Shown piece after piece: positions 16,288-25,465 of a stretch of 45,895 nt of DNA (position 1 is the stretch's first letter; every line of letters begins with the position of its first letter). Origin of the DNA: Candidatus Krumholzibacteriia bacterium. Its GTDB lineage: Bacteria; Krumholzibacteriota; Krumholzibacteriia; LZORAL124-64-63. Position numbers and translations under genes: made by a program. Under the pieces are notes generated by a model. The model was not told the origin of the DNA. It made no database searches and saw only the letters and a list, made by a program, of their open reading frames with translations. The DNA is taken from NCBI GenBank assembly GCA_024762975.1, contig JANTGJ010000012.1, forward strand, positions 1 to 45,895, read 5' to 3'.

Positions 16288-16302
16288 AGATCGTCTTGAC
16301 AA
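16281..16302. promoter_or_regulatory. Inverted repeat over the GH94 -35 box
   Basis: TTGTCAA (16281-16287) and TTGACAA (16296-16302) form a perfect 7-bp inverted repeat with an 8-base centre. The left arm contains the minus-strand -35 hexamer and the right arm carries a plus-strand TTGACA. Protein binding here would block the GH94 promoter. Confidence 0.5.
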
Positions 16303-16315
16303 CTTTTTCATTTTA

Positions 16316-16329
16316 TGAAACCGTTTACA
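16316..16329. promoter_or_regulatory. LacI/GalR-type operator (cre-like)
   Basis: TGAAACCGTTTACA fits the pattern TGWAANCGNTNWCA used by many LacI/GalR-family regulators, including CcpA cre sites. It lies in the divergent gap between the GH94 operon and the LacI-family gene at 16442, about 70 bases upstream of the predicted GH94 start site. Binding by that regulator is an inference. I found no equally good copy upstream of the 2712 operon by eye. Confidence 0.55.
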
Positions 16330-16441
16330 TCTGCAGCGGAAGAGGGATTTCTCCGCTGGTTCTTTAAAATAAGGATTTCGACAGATCCTGCGATCAGCGA
16401 AGGAGCGGTGGCGGCGGGATTGGGACGGGGAGTCGCCCACA

Positions 16442-17476
16442 TTGGCTACGATTCGAGAGGTCGCCCGCGCCGCTGGCGTATCCACCGCAACAGTCTCCCG
16501 GGTGTTCAGCAACAGCCCCCTGGTTAGCGCTGACACCGCGGAACGGGTATTGAAATCGGCCCAGCAATTGGACTATTGGCCCAACAGCGCGGCCCGGAGT
16601 CTGTCGACCCATCGAACCCATACGATCGGGATCATGCTGCCCGATCTGTTCGGCGAATTCTACTCCGACCTCATGCGTGGACTGGATCGTGAGGCGAGCC
16701 TCCACGAGTACCAGATCCTGCTTTCCAGTTCCCATTCCGGTGGGTCGGATGTCCTGGCCGCCAGCCGTGCGATGCTGGGCCGAATCGATGGCCTGATCAT
16801 GTTGGCCCCGGATGAGAAATCGATCGATACGGTGGAGCGCGTTCGGCGCCGCGTACCGGTTGTACTGCTCAACCCACGCCAGCCCGTCGAGGGATGCCAC
16901 TCGGTCGAGGTAGCGAATTACGATGGTGCGCGGCGGGTCGTCGAATACCTGTTGGAGCTGGGCCATCGGGATCTGGCTTTTGTCGCTGGCCCCGAAGGCA
17001 ATGTCGATGCGGAAGAGCGGCGACGCGGATTTCGGGAGTCGCTGCAGGTGGCCGGACTGGACCCGGACCAGGCTCTGGAACTGCCGGGAGATTTCAGGGA
17101 GATCGCGGGCGTCGAAGCCAGCACAGTCATCCTCGCTCGCCATCCGAGACCCACGGTGGTGTTCGCCGCCAACGATGCGATGGCCATTGGGCTTCAGTCG
17201 GCGTTGCACCGCGCGGGGTGCCGTGTTCCGCAGGATATTTCAGTCGTGGGTTTCGACAATGTAGCCATGGCCGGCTACCTGAATCCACCATTGACCACGG
17301 TCAACGTGGATGCCTGCGGGCTGGGCCGCGAAGCGGTCCGCATGATGTTGGACGTCCTGCGTGCGAGCGAAGAATCGGCGCAGATCCGGAGGGTCATTCC
17401 GGCCGCTTTGAAGATCCGCGAGTCGTGTAGCGCAGTAGAGGCACTGCGCGCCGGCCACAAATCGAATTCGAACTAG
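16442..17476 (+). CDS. LacI-family transcriptional regulator
   Basis: The 344-aa protein starts at TTG 16442; no in-frame ATG is available upstream, GGGGAG lies 9 bases before, and the protein then begins at the canonical LacI start. The N-terminal HTH is TIREVARAAGVSTATVSRVF (3-22), followed by the hinge NSAARSLSTHRTHTIGIMLP and a type I periplasmic-binding-like sensor domain ending with DISVVGFDN and LTTVNVD. Regulators of this class release DNA on binding a sugar signal. It faces the GH94 operon across the operator region and is followed after 29 bases by the CBM9-like gene, so it probably controls both directions. The ligand is likely a beta-1,2-gluco-oligosaccharide, by context only. Confidence 0.92.
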   Translation: MATIREVARAAGVSTATVSRVFSNSPLVSADTAERVLKSAQQLDYWPNSAARSLSTHRTHTIGIMLPDLFGEFYSDLMRGLDREASLHEYQILLSSSHSGGSDVLAASRAMLGRIDGLIMLAPDEKSIDTVERVRRRVPVVLLNPRQPVEGCHSVEVANYDGARRVVEYLLELGHRDLAFVAGPEGNVDAEERRRGFRESLQVAGLDPDQALELPGDFREIAGVEASTVILARHPRPTVVFAANDAMAIGLQSALHRAGCRVPQDISVVGFDNVAMAGYLNPPLTTVNVDACGLGREAVRMMLDVLRASEESAQIRRVIPAALKIRESCSAVEALRAGHKSNSN

Positions 17477-17505
17477 TTGAGGGCACGGAGCGAGAGGTGA
17501 CAGCC

Positions 17506-19395
17506 ATGAAGACGACGATCACGATCATGACACTGCTGCTGTGGGCGGCCTGCACCCTGGTAGTCCCAGCCGGGGCCCAGGACGCGCGCGAAGATGCGAT
17601 TTGGGCCCGAACGGCGCTGGCGCCGATTGTGCTGGATGGTGTACTGGACGAACCGGGGTGGGCGGTCGCCGACTCCCAGATCATCGAGTACGGGATCGAC
17701 TCCGGGATGCCGGGCAGCGGATGGAAGACCGAGGCCGGTTGGCAGCCCATCGATCCGACCCACGCGACCATAAAATTCCTGGTGCATGGGAATCAACTCT
17801 ATATGGCAGCTATCGTCCAGGACGAGTCGATTGGCGGCAGTATCGAATTCAATCGCTTCGATGGGCTGCTGATGGGTATGAAGGACCACTCGGTGGAAGG
17901 CTATCCCAAGCCCCAGTCCGAGTACATGTACACCTGGTGGCACGACGAACTGACCGATCCGCAGCCTGAAGGAACCATGCCGGGCTTCATCGGCTCCTGG
18001 GCTGAACTGCCCCACGGCTCGCCGCGCACTCCGGAACAGATCGCGGCCTGGGATGCGGTCACGGTCGTTGATGGCACGACCAACAATGACGATGTGCCTG
18101 ACAATGGATACACGATCGAAATGCGTTTCGACCTGGATGTGATGGGCTACGATGTGACGCAGGTCGACGGTGACATTGTCGAGTGGAACATCTCGGTGTA
18201 CGACTGCGATTGGTATTGGCCGATCAGCGTCACCAGCTTCAGCGCGAACCGCGTCTGGTGGCAGGGCCCGTGGGGAAACACGTCCTGGTACAGCGAAGTG
18301 CGCATCCACGCGCGGCCCGATGTGACGACGGCCAGCGGCCCGGCACCGCAGATTGCTGCCGAACTGGTGGTTCCCTCGATCAACGAAGCGCCCGTCATCG
18401 ACGGCACGCTGGACGAGGGCGCCTGGAGTTCCCCGAATATCTACAGCTTCGACATCCGCTGGGGGGACGATGCGCTGCGCGAGTCCTATGATGGCATCGG
18501 CGCCTACCGGTCCGGCCAGTTCCAGGCGACAGTCAACGGCGGTGAAGCCTTCGTGCTCGATCCGGCCGATGCGACGGTGAAGGTCTTCCACGACGGCGAC
18601 ATGCTCTACATGGGCTTTGAAGCCCGCGATCAGGTGGTGCAGTACCACCCCAGCCTGGACCGTTGGGATGGGTTCATCGTGACGATGGAGGACCGTGCGA
18701 ATCTCGGCTCGGACAACACCCTTCTGGTCAAACGTCTCTCCTTCCAGGTCGACGCCGACGGCAGCGCCCTGCCTCAGGACGATCTTTTGAGTCTGGTGAC
18801 GACCAATGACGCGGAAGTCGCGGTTTCGCTGATGGCAGGAACCACTGTCGATACGCTCGGCCAGCAGTCGGACACAGGCTACACGGCAGAGATGGCGATT
18901 GATCTGAAAGCCCTCGGCTATCCGGCCGGACTGGGCGATGGCGCGATCTTCTTCGGTGTCGTCCACCTGGACGGCGACTCCTTCATTCCGACTTCCGATA
19001 GCTATGGCACCCGTACCTGGTGGTACCGGGAGTTCCCGGGCACCTGCTGCCCGGTTTGGGGCTACTTGCAGCCGGGGGCATCGGCGGTTGGCGGACCGAT
19101 CGTTGGGTTGAGTGAATACGGTCGCCTGTTGGGCTCGAGTTCGCCTTCGTCGCGCCCCTACATCCGTTTCGCGATGCCGGATCAGAATCTGGTGGCGTTG
19201 CAGGTCTACGATGTGCGCGGCCGCCTGATCGAGCGCCACTCGTTCGGATCCATGGACGAAGGAGAGAATCGTGTGCCCCTGTTCGCGGTGAAGCGCCCGG
19301 CAGCGGGCATCTACCTGTACCGCCTACAGCTGCTCGACCCGGTGACGGGAATCGAGCGGGCCGTGATGACCGGCAAGTCGGTCCTGGTGAGATAA
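17506..19395 (+). CDS. Secreted double CBM9-like protein with sorting tail
   Basis: I choose ATG 17506 over GTG 17497 because GAGAGGTGA is well placed for it. The 629-aa product has a signal peptide (TLLLWAACTLVVPAGAQ). Two CBM9-like/DOMON sandwiches follow (about 30-270 and 290-535); each begins with the signature APIVLDGVLDEPGW or APVIDGTLDEGAWS and is rich in Trp and Asp. The C-terminal 90 residues form a FlgD-Ig/type IX secretion-like tail (LVALQVYDVRGRLIERHS, AAGIYLYRLQL). No catalytic motif is evident. It is probably a surface carbohydrate-binding protein, placed directly upstream of the TonB receptor in the position where a SusD-like protein would be expected in Bacteroidetes loci. It shows no SusD similarity. 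Confidence 0.82.
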   Translation: MKTTITIMTLLLWAACTLVVPAGAQDAREDAIWARTALAPIVLDGVLDEPGWAVADSQIIEYGIDSGMPGSGWKTEAGWQPIDPTHATIKFLVHGNQLYMAAIVQDESIGGSIEFNRFDGLLMGMKDHSVEGYPKPQSEYMYTWWHDELTDPQPEGTMPGFIGSWAELPHGSPRTPEQIAAWDAVTVVDGTTNNDDVPDNGYTIEMRFDLDVMGYDVTQVDGDIVEWNISVYDCDWYWPISVTSFSANRVWWQGPWGNTSWYSEVRIHARPDVTTASGPAPQIAAELVVPSINEAPVIDGTLDEGAWSSPNIYSFDIRWGDDALRESYDGIGAYRSGQFQATVNGGEAFVLDPADATVKVFHDGDMLYMGFEARDQVVQYHPSLDRWDGFIVTMEDRANLGSDNTLLVKRLSFQVDADGSALPQDDLLSLVTTNDAEVAVSLMAGTTVDTLGQQSDTGYTAEMAIDLKALGYPAGLGDGAIFFGVVHLDGDSFIPTSDSYGTRTWWYREFPGTCCPVWGYLQPGASAVGGPIVGLSEYGRLLGSSSPSSRPYIRFAMPDQNLVALQVYDVRGRLIERHSFGSMDEGENRVPLFAVKRPAAGIYLYRLQLLDPVTGIERAVMTGKSVLVR

Positions 19396-19484
19396 ATACG
19401 GATGAGGTTCGGGTGGGCTCCATCGATGAGCCCACCGCTGGGAACGAGGATTCCAGACCGGAGGCAAGGACCCTGGTACCGCAA

Positions 19485-22124
19485 ATGAGAAAACCGCTGG
19501 CCGCCTGGTCGCTCGGGTGCCTGCTGATCGCGTGCCTGCTACCGTGTTTCGCCTGGGCGGGGACGACCGGGACCATTGTCGGCCGCGTGACCGATTCGCT
19601 CGGGCTTCCGGTACCGGGAGCGACGGTCGAGGTTGTCGATACGCGATTCGCGGCCACGAGCGATATGAACGGCGGCTTCGTTCTCCTGAATATCCCCTCC
19701 GGTACATACGCGGTCCGCGCCGGCGCCGCAGGCTATCAGCCCTATTTGATGGAAGAAGTGATCGTTTCAGCGGACCGCAGCACGACGATCGAGCTGGAGA
19801 TCGGCGACCCTTCCCTGGAAGTCGAAGAGGTCGTCGTCGTCGCCAAGCGGTCGCCCGTGGACCTGAAGATCACCAGTTCGCAATCCACCCTGACGGCCGA
19901 GGAGATTGCGGATCTCCCGGTGCAAAGCCTGGAGGACGTCGTCAATCTGCAAGCCGGCGTGGTGGATGGACACTTTCGCGGCGGACGCAAGGGCGAGGTG
20001 CAGTACCAGGTGGACGGCGTGAGTGTGAACAACGCGTTCGACAACACGTCCAGCCTGTCGATCGACCGCTCGCTGCTGCAGGAAGTCCAGGTGATCAGTG
20101 GCACCTTCGATGCCGAGTATGGCCAGGCGATGAGCGGTGTGGTCAACGCCGTCCTCAAGCAGGGCAGCGAGGAACTGGAGGCGGACGCCGAGATCTATAC
20201 CGGTGGGTTCTTGTTTCCCGGTCGCCAGGAGGCCCGGCGTACGGACGACGATACTCCTCATCTGACCGGAACCCAGAGCTATCAGGTTTCGCTCGGCGGG
20301 CCGCTGGTGCTGCCTTCGACGCGTTTCCTTTTCAGTGGCCGCTACTACAGTTTCGATGACTACGTCTATGCCGAGCGTCGATATCTACCGACGGACCTGG
20401 CAGACTCGACCGGCAGCGTTGTCGGTACCGGCGATGGAGAAGAGTTCGCGCTCGGTTATTCGCGGGAATGGTCGGGAGTCGCAAAGCTGTCCAATAGTAC
20501 GTTCGAGAGCGCCCAGCTCAGCTATCAGATGATCTTCAACACCCGCGAAAGCCGGCCGAATTCCTACGCGTATCGCTACCTGCCCGATGGACTCTCAATC
20601 CAGCGCGCGATGTCGATCTCGCATGGGTTGGACTGGAGCCAGGTCCTCGGCGACGAGACGTTCCTGGATTTCAGCTTCCGCCACAACTACTACCGCTATC
20701 GTGACTACCTGTACGAGGATCCGTACGATTCGCGCTACGACGATCCGCTGCAGTTGAACAACACGGGTACCAACGGCGACTATTTCTTCCAGGGTGTCCA
20801 GACGAACCACTACCGGCAGACGACGAACACGATGATCTACAAGGGTTCGATCGTCAGTCAACTCAACCTCGAAAATCAGGTCAAGACGGGTTTCGAGGTC
20901 AGCTTGCCGCGCGTCGAGTTCGGCAACGATATGTATTTCACCTACGGCGAGGGACAGTTGGTGCGGCACATCAACGAGCCGCCCGATTACCCTGGTCCGC
21001 TGACACGGCATCCGGTCATGGGTGCGGCCTATGTGCAGAACCAATTCGAGAACGAGGACCTGATCGTGCGCCTGGGTGCCCGCATGGACTACTTCGATGC
21101 GCGCTCGACCGTTCCCGGCGATCTGGCCAATCCGGCGAACGCGATCGAGGGCGCCCCCGAATCGCTGCCGGTCGATACAACCGCCAAGACATCGGTTTCT
21201 CCGCGGCTGGGAGTTGCTTTTCCCGTGAACGAGAGTGCAGCGATCCACGTGGCCTACGGCCACTTCCGCCAGTTCCCCTCGGTCTCGACGATGTTCACCA
21301 ACTCGGACTACGATATTCTTGAGCGCCTGCAGGCCGGAACCGTTTCGTACGGTGTGATGGGCAACCCCGATCTGGCTCCCGAGACCACGGTTCAGTACGA
21401 GTTGGGCTACAAGCAGGCGATCAGCTCGGACCTGGGTTTCGAATTGACGGTCTATTACAAGGACATTCGCGATCTGCTGGGCGTCGAGTTCATCTCGACC
21501 TACACCGGCGCCGAGTATACGCGACTGACGAACGTGGACTTCGGCAGCGCCACGGGCGCGACCCTGGCGATCGATCACCGCGCGGTGGGCCCGTTCAGTG
21601 TGTCGCTGGATTACACTTGGCAGCAGGCCCTGGGCAATGCCAGTGACCCGAGCGAGACCGCGAACCGGGCGGCGGCGGGCGAGGACCCGCGTCCGCGCCT
21701 GGTGCCTTTCGAGTGGGATCAGCGGCACACCGTGAATCTCGCCACATCAATCTACCGCCCGGGCAACTATCGGGCCTCCGTGGTGGCCAAGGTTGCCAGC
21801 GGAATGCGCTACACACCCACGACCGAGAACGCCTTCGGATTCGGATCCTCCACGAACTCGGGCCGCAAGCCGGCGGCTTTCCTGGTCGACCTGCGTGCCG
21901 AAAAATTCTTCGGCGAGAGCGGACGCACCGGGCTCTTCCTGCGTGTGTTCAATCTTTTCGATACCCGGTACTTCAATGGCCCGGTCTACGCGACGACGGG
22001 CAGTCCGTACTACGCTCGCAATCCGAGCCCGGGCGAACTGGTCAGCCTGAATAATCCGACCCTGTTGTATTCGCCGCGGCGTGTCGAGTTCGGCATGCGC
22101 TGGGGATGGGGAGGGGGTTGGTGA
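19485..22124 (+). CDS. TonB-dependent outer-membrane receptor with CarboxypepD_reg-like domain
   Basis: ATG 19485 gives a signal peptide (LLIACLLPCFAWA); the ORF-track start at 19413 adds an unlikely hydrophilic leader. The 879-aa product has a carboxypeptidase-regulatory-like domain (about 26-115; TGTIVGRVTDSLGLPVPGAT), a TonB-box-like EVEEVVVVAK, a plug domain (LPVQSLEDVVNLQAGVV, FDAEYGQAMSGVVNAV), and a long beta-barrel ending with ...YSPRRVEFGMRWGWGGGW, aromatic-terminated as expected. It should import glucan oligosaccharides through the outer membrane using TonB energy. The stop overlaps the next start (TGATG). It is SusC-like in organisation but has no SusD partner. Confidence 0.9.
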   Translation: MRKPLAAWSLGCLLIACLLPCFAWAGTTGTIVGRVTDSLGLPVPGATVEVVDTRFAATSDMNGGFVLLNIPSGTYAVRAGAAGYQPYLMEEVIVSADRSTTIELEIGDPSLEVEEVVVVAKRSPVDLKITSSQSTLTAEEIADLPVQSLEDVVNLQAGVVDGHFRGGRKGEVQYQVDGVSVNNAFDNTSSLSIDRSLLQEVQVISGTFDAEYGQAMSGVVNAVLKQGSEELEADAEIYTGGFLFPGRQEARRTDDDTPHLTGTQSYQVSLGGPLVLPSTRFLFSGRYYSFDDYVYAERRYLPTDLADSTGSVVGTGDGEEFALGYSREWSGVAKLSNSTFESAQLSYQMIFNTRESRPNSYAYRYLPDGLSIQRAMSISHGLDWSQVLGDETFLDFSFRHNYYRYRDYLYEDPYDSRYDDPLQLNNTGTNGDYFFQGVQTNHYRQTTNTMIYKGSIVSQLNLENQVKTGFEVSLPRVEFGNDMYFTYGEGQLVRHINEPPDYPGPLTRHPVMGAAYVQNQFENEDLIVRLGARMDYFDARSTVPGDLANPANAIEGAPESLPVDTTAKTSVSPRLGVAFPVNESAAIHVAYGHFRQFPSVSTMFTNSDYDILERLQAGTVSYGVMGNPDLAPETTVQYELGYKQAISSDLGFELTVYYKDIRDLLGVEFISTYTGAEYTRLTNVDFGSATGATLAIDHRAVGPFSVSLDYTWQQALGNASDPSETANRAAAGEDPRPRLVPFEWDQRHTVNLATSIYRPGNYRASVVAKVASGMRYTPTTENAFGFGSSTNSGRKPAAFLVDLRAEKFFGESGRTGLFLRVFNLFDTRYFNGPVYATTGSPYYARNPSPGELVSLNNPTLLYSPRRVEFGMRWGWGGGW

Positions 22125-25100
22125 TGGATCGGAATCACACCTGCACGAGGAGAGCCCGAAACGTGTCGAATTGCGAAAGGCCAACGAACCGGGGTCGAGG
22201 AATCACCTGGATCAGTCTGGGGTTGGTGGCCGCATTGATTCTGCCGGCTGCGGTGGCGATCGGCGATGTCATCACCCCGGTGCCCCAGGATCAGCGGGGT
22301 CGCGAGGATGCCGAGCGCGCGGGGCAGCACGATGCGAACAACATGCGAACCCTGTTCTGGAATTACGGAATGGTCGGCGACTATCCGCGCGATCCGGGGA
22401 ATGTCGATCTGAGTGTATTCCACTCCGTCGAGGTGCCCAAGGGCAGCGGCATGAACTACGGCGACGGGGTTACGCCCTTCGTGCTGGCCAAGATCACGCA
22501 GGTCGATGGGTCCGAGGCCTACATCATGGAGACGGGTTTCCGTGAGAGGCAGGGAACGAGTCCGTATTTCAATCGAGTCATGCGTTTTGAGCCACGTCCG
22601 GGCTATTTTCAGCCCGATCCGGCTCTGAATCCTGGCCGGTCGCCTGCGATGAGCAACGATCCCCGCACCTGGCCCGACTACTGGCCCGACCGCCTGGACG
22701 ATCCGAGCGATCCGGGCTGGAGTGGCTCGTGGAACGGCTACTTCGGCAAACAGATCGTGGCCGACCAGGAAAGCTACGTGGTCCTGGACGATGACTACTA
22801 CGATGCGTGGAATTTCTATCCGGACAGTCGCGACTCGACGCGCAACGGGTTGGGTTTGCGAATCGAGGTGCGCGGGTTCCAGTGGGCCAATCCGCAGGCC
22901 CGCAACGTGATCTTCTGGCACTATGATATCACCAACGAGGGTACGACCGACTACGACGACAATATCGTATTCGGTCTGTATATGGATTCGGGTGTGGGCG
23001 GTTCGGCTTTTTCATGCGATCAGATCTACGAATCGGACGACGACAACGCCTACTTCGCCCGTGAGTTCGATGGGCAGCCGATCAACCTGGTCTATACCTG
23101 GGACAATGGCGGGCACGGAAGAGACCTTTCCGGTTCCTGCTCGACCACCGGCTACCTCGGCTATGCGTACATGGAAACTCCGGGCAAGCCGACCGACGGC
23201 CTGGACAACGATGAGGACGGCATCGTTGATGAGCGACGCGATGGCGGCCCGGGCACTTTCCTGGTCGGGATGGACAACATCCGCGCCTACGTCGAGTCGA
23301 ATTACGACATGACCCGCTTCGAGTCGGTCTACGGTCCCCTGGAAGACATGCCTGCCTACCGCGCTGAACTGTGGTGGACAGGAGATGAGGACCTGGATTG
23401 GACGATCGATAACCACGACGTAGGTGCCGACGGTTTGGCCGATACCGGAGACGAGGGCGAGGGCGACGGCATTCCGACGGCGGGCGAGCCGAACTTCGAC
23501 GATACCGACCTGAATGAGTCCGACCAGATCGGCCTGACGGGTTTCAAGATGAATCGGATCCTGCCGGGCTATGGCAACCCGGATCAGACCACGGACAACA
23601 TCGTTTTCTTCACCGGAAACGAGAATTGGCCCGAAAAGCTGTACGAACAGTTCTCCGATCCTGATCCGAACGAGCGTTTCGACGAGCCACTGGCCAACAA
23701 CTACAACATCGGATTCCTCTTCGCCTCCGGACCGTTCCGCCTGGCCGCGGGCCAAACTGAACGATTCAGCCTGGCCTTGGCCTACGGTGCGGATCTGACC
23801 GAACTGGCCAATAACACGCGCACCGTCCAGCAGATCTACAACGCGAACTATCGCTTCGCGACCCCGCCGAAGACGCCGACACTGACCGCCGAGACGGGTG
23901 ACGGATTTGTCCAGTTGTCCTGGGACGACGTTGCCGAAAACGGCGCCGATCCCGTCACCGGCGAGTTCGATTTCGAGGGCTACCGAATCTACCGTTCGAC
24001 GGATCCGGATTTTCGGGATCCCCAGGTGATCACCACGGGGACAGGCAGCGGCCCCTTGGGCAACGGAAAGCCAATCGCTCAGTTTGATCTCAAGAACGGC
24101 GTCAGCGGCTTCTCGGATCTGAGCATCGAGGGTGTGTCCTACTACCTGGGTACCGACTCGGGGCTGACCCATACCTGGACCGACAACACCGTGACCAACG
24201 GACAGGCCTATTACTACGCGGTCACAGCCTATGATCGTGGATCCGAGGCCTTCAATTTCTACCCATCCGAGAACGCGATCACCCCTTCGAGGACAGCCCG
24301 CGGCGGGCTCGTGCTTCCATCGAATGTGGTCGAGGTCCGCCCGAACCCGAAGGTACAGGGTTTCGTCGCGGCGACGACCGATACGGCGGCCCACGTGTCG
24401 GGAGTCGGCAGCGGCTCGGTCGGGATTCAGGTCGTCAATTCGAGCCTGGTTCCGGACGACCACCTGTTCCGGTTGACGTTCGAAACCCCGTCGCCGGACA
24501 GCCTGCGTGCGCGGTCCTATGCGTTGACCGATGCGACGACGAACGAGATCCTGTTCGAAACGGGGTTGGATTTCCTGGGCGAAGGCATCGGACCGGTGGG
24601 CTCGGGTTTGTTGCCGGTCGTCCGCACGGCAACCGAGGTCCAGGTCGATCCCGAGACCACCGGATTCCTTTCCGGCAGTTTGACGGACGCGATTTTCCTG
24701 GTGAGTTACGAGTCGAGCGTCTTGCCCATCAACCGCCTGCGGCCCGGTTTCCCCGAGGACATTACGATCTTCTTCTCGGACGACGTCGAGTCCACTTCGA
24801 TCGCCTCGGGAATCCAATTTCCGACGCCGATGCCGGCCCGCTTCGAGATCATCATGCACACCGACGAAGGCGACGTCCCGCTGGATTTCCTGTTCCGCGA
24901 TCGCGCCGACTCGGGTGAGGATCCGGACGGCACGCTCAGCCGAACCGACGAACTGATTCGCATCGTGACCTATCTGCCAGAGAGTCCGGACGTGCCGCAG
25001 GGCACCTGGACGATTGCGTTGGCCCAAGAATCTGCGAATCCGCCGGCCGCCGGCGATGCCTGGCGACTGAGCTTGAAGCGACCTTTCGGATCCGACGATG

Positions 25101-25465
25101 TCTTCGAGTTCGCAACCCGTGGCGAGTACGTCGATCAGGACGCGGCTCGGGCCGGTTTCGAGCCCTACGTCGTGCCCAATCCCTACCTGGGATCGGCCAG
25201 CTTCGAGCCGGAGCGTTATGCGGTGTCCGGACGCGGCGAAAGGCGCATCGAGTTCCGCGGACTTCCAGCCAGCTGCGAGATTCGCATCTTCAATGTCCTG
25301 GGCGAACTGGTGCAGACTCTCCGCCACGATGGCGGAACTGATGGATTTGTGGCCTGGGATCTTAGGACGAAGGACCTGCTCGATGTCGCGCCGGGCCTGT
25401 ACATCTTCCATGTCGACGGCGGACCGGCGGGTAAGGCCACCGGCAAGTTCGCCATCGTGAAATGA
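22124..25465 (+). CDS. Large secreted Fn3 protein with sorting tail
   Basis: ATG 22124 overlaps the receptor stop and is preceded by GGGGAGGGGG; the product is 1113 aa. A membrane-spanning signal lies at about 25-45 (ISLGLVAALILPAAVAIG). The first 580 residues are a large Asp- and aromatic-rich region of unknown fold, containing a calcium-loop-like GLDNDEDGIVDERRDGG near residue 360. A fibronectin type III domain follows (about 590-710; AYYYAVTAYDRGSEAFNFYP), then beta-rich segments and a C-terminal FlgD-Ig/type IX-like tail (EIRIFNVLGELVQTLRHD, GLYIFHVDG). It lies between a TonB receptor and a PorV-like gene. A structural or glucan-capturing surface role is likely; no enzyme motif is seen. 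The 821-aa minus-strand ORF is its shadow. Confidence 0.82.
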   Translation: MDRNHTCTRRARNVSNCERPTNRGRGITWISLGLVAALILPAAVAIGDVITPVPQDQRGREDAERAGQHDANNMRTLFWNYGMVGDYPRDPGNVDLSVFHSVEVPKGSGMNYGDGVTPFVLAKITQVDGSEAYIMETGFRERQGTSPYFNRVMRFEPRPGYFQPDPALNPGRSPAMSNDPRTWPDYWPDRLDDPSDPGWSGSWNGYFGKQIVADQESYVVLDDDYYDAWNFYPDSRDSTRNGLGLRIEVRGFQWANPQARNVIFWHYDITNEGTTDYDDNIVFGLYMDSGVGGSAFSCDQIYESDDDNAYFAREFDGQPINLVYTWDNGGHGRDLSGSCSTTGYLGYAYMETPGKPTDGLDNDEDGIVDERRDGGPGTFLVGMDNIRAYVESNYDMTRFESVYGPLEDMPAYRAELWWTGDEDLDWTIDNHDVGADGLADTGDEGEGDGIPTAGEPNFDDTDLNESDQIGLTGFKMNRILPGYGNPDQTTDNIVFFTGNENWPEKLYEQFSDPDPNERFDEPLANNYNIGFLFASGPFRLAAGQTERFSLALAYGADLTELANNTRTVQQIYNANYRFATPPKTPTLTAETGDGFVQLSWDDVAENGADPVTGEFDFEGYRIYRSTDPDFRDPQVITTGTGSGPLGNGKPIAQFDLKNGVSGFSDLSIEGVSYYLGTDSGLTHTWTDNTVTNGQAYYYAVTAYDRGSEAFNFYPSENAITPSRTARGGLVLPSNVVEVRPNPKVQGFVAATTDTAAHVSGVGSGSVGIQVVNSSLVPDDHLFRLTFETPSPDSLRARSYALTDATTNEILFETGLDFLGEGIGPVGSGLLPVVRTATEVQVDPETTGFLSGSLTDAIFLVSYESSVLPINRLRPGFPEDITIFFSDDVESTSIASGIQFPTPMPARFEIIMHTDEGDVPLDFLFRDRADSGEDPDGTLSRTDELIRIVTYLPESPDVPQGTWTIALAQESANPPAAGDAWRLSLKRPFGSDDVFEFATRGEYVDQDAARAGFEPYVVPNPYLGSASFEPERYAVSGRGERRIEFRGLPASCEIRIFNVLGELVQTLRHDGGTDGFVAWDLRTKDLLDVAPGLYIFHVDGGPAGKATGKFAIVK

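Noticed and set aside
16296-16324. Plus-strand promoter for the LacI gene from TTGACA at 16296
   Set aside because: The hexamer is perfect, but no acceptable -10 lies 16-18 bases downstream. It is better explained as the right arm of the dyad.
17473-19239. Minus-strand ORF of 588 aa
   Set aside because: Antisense shadow of the CBM9-like gene; His/Arg/Val-rich and without recognisable motifs.
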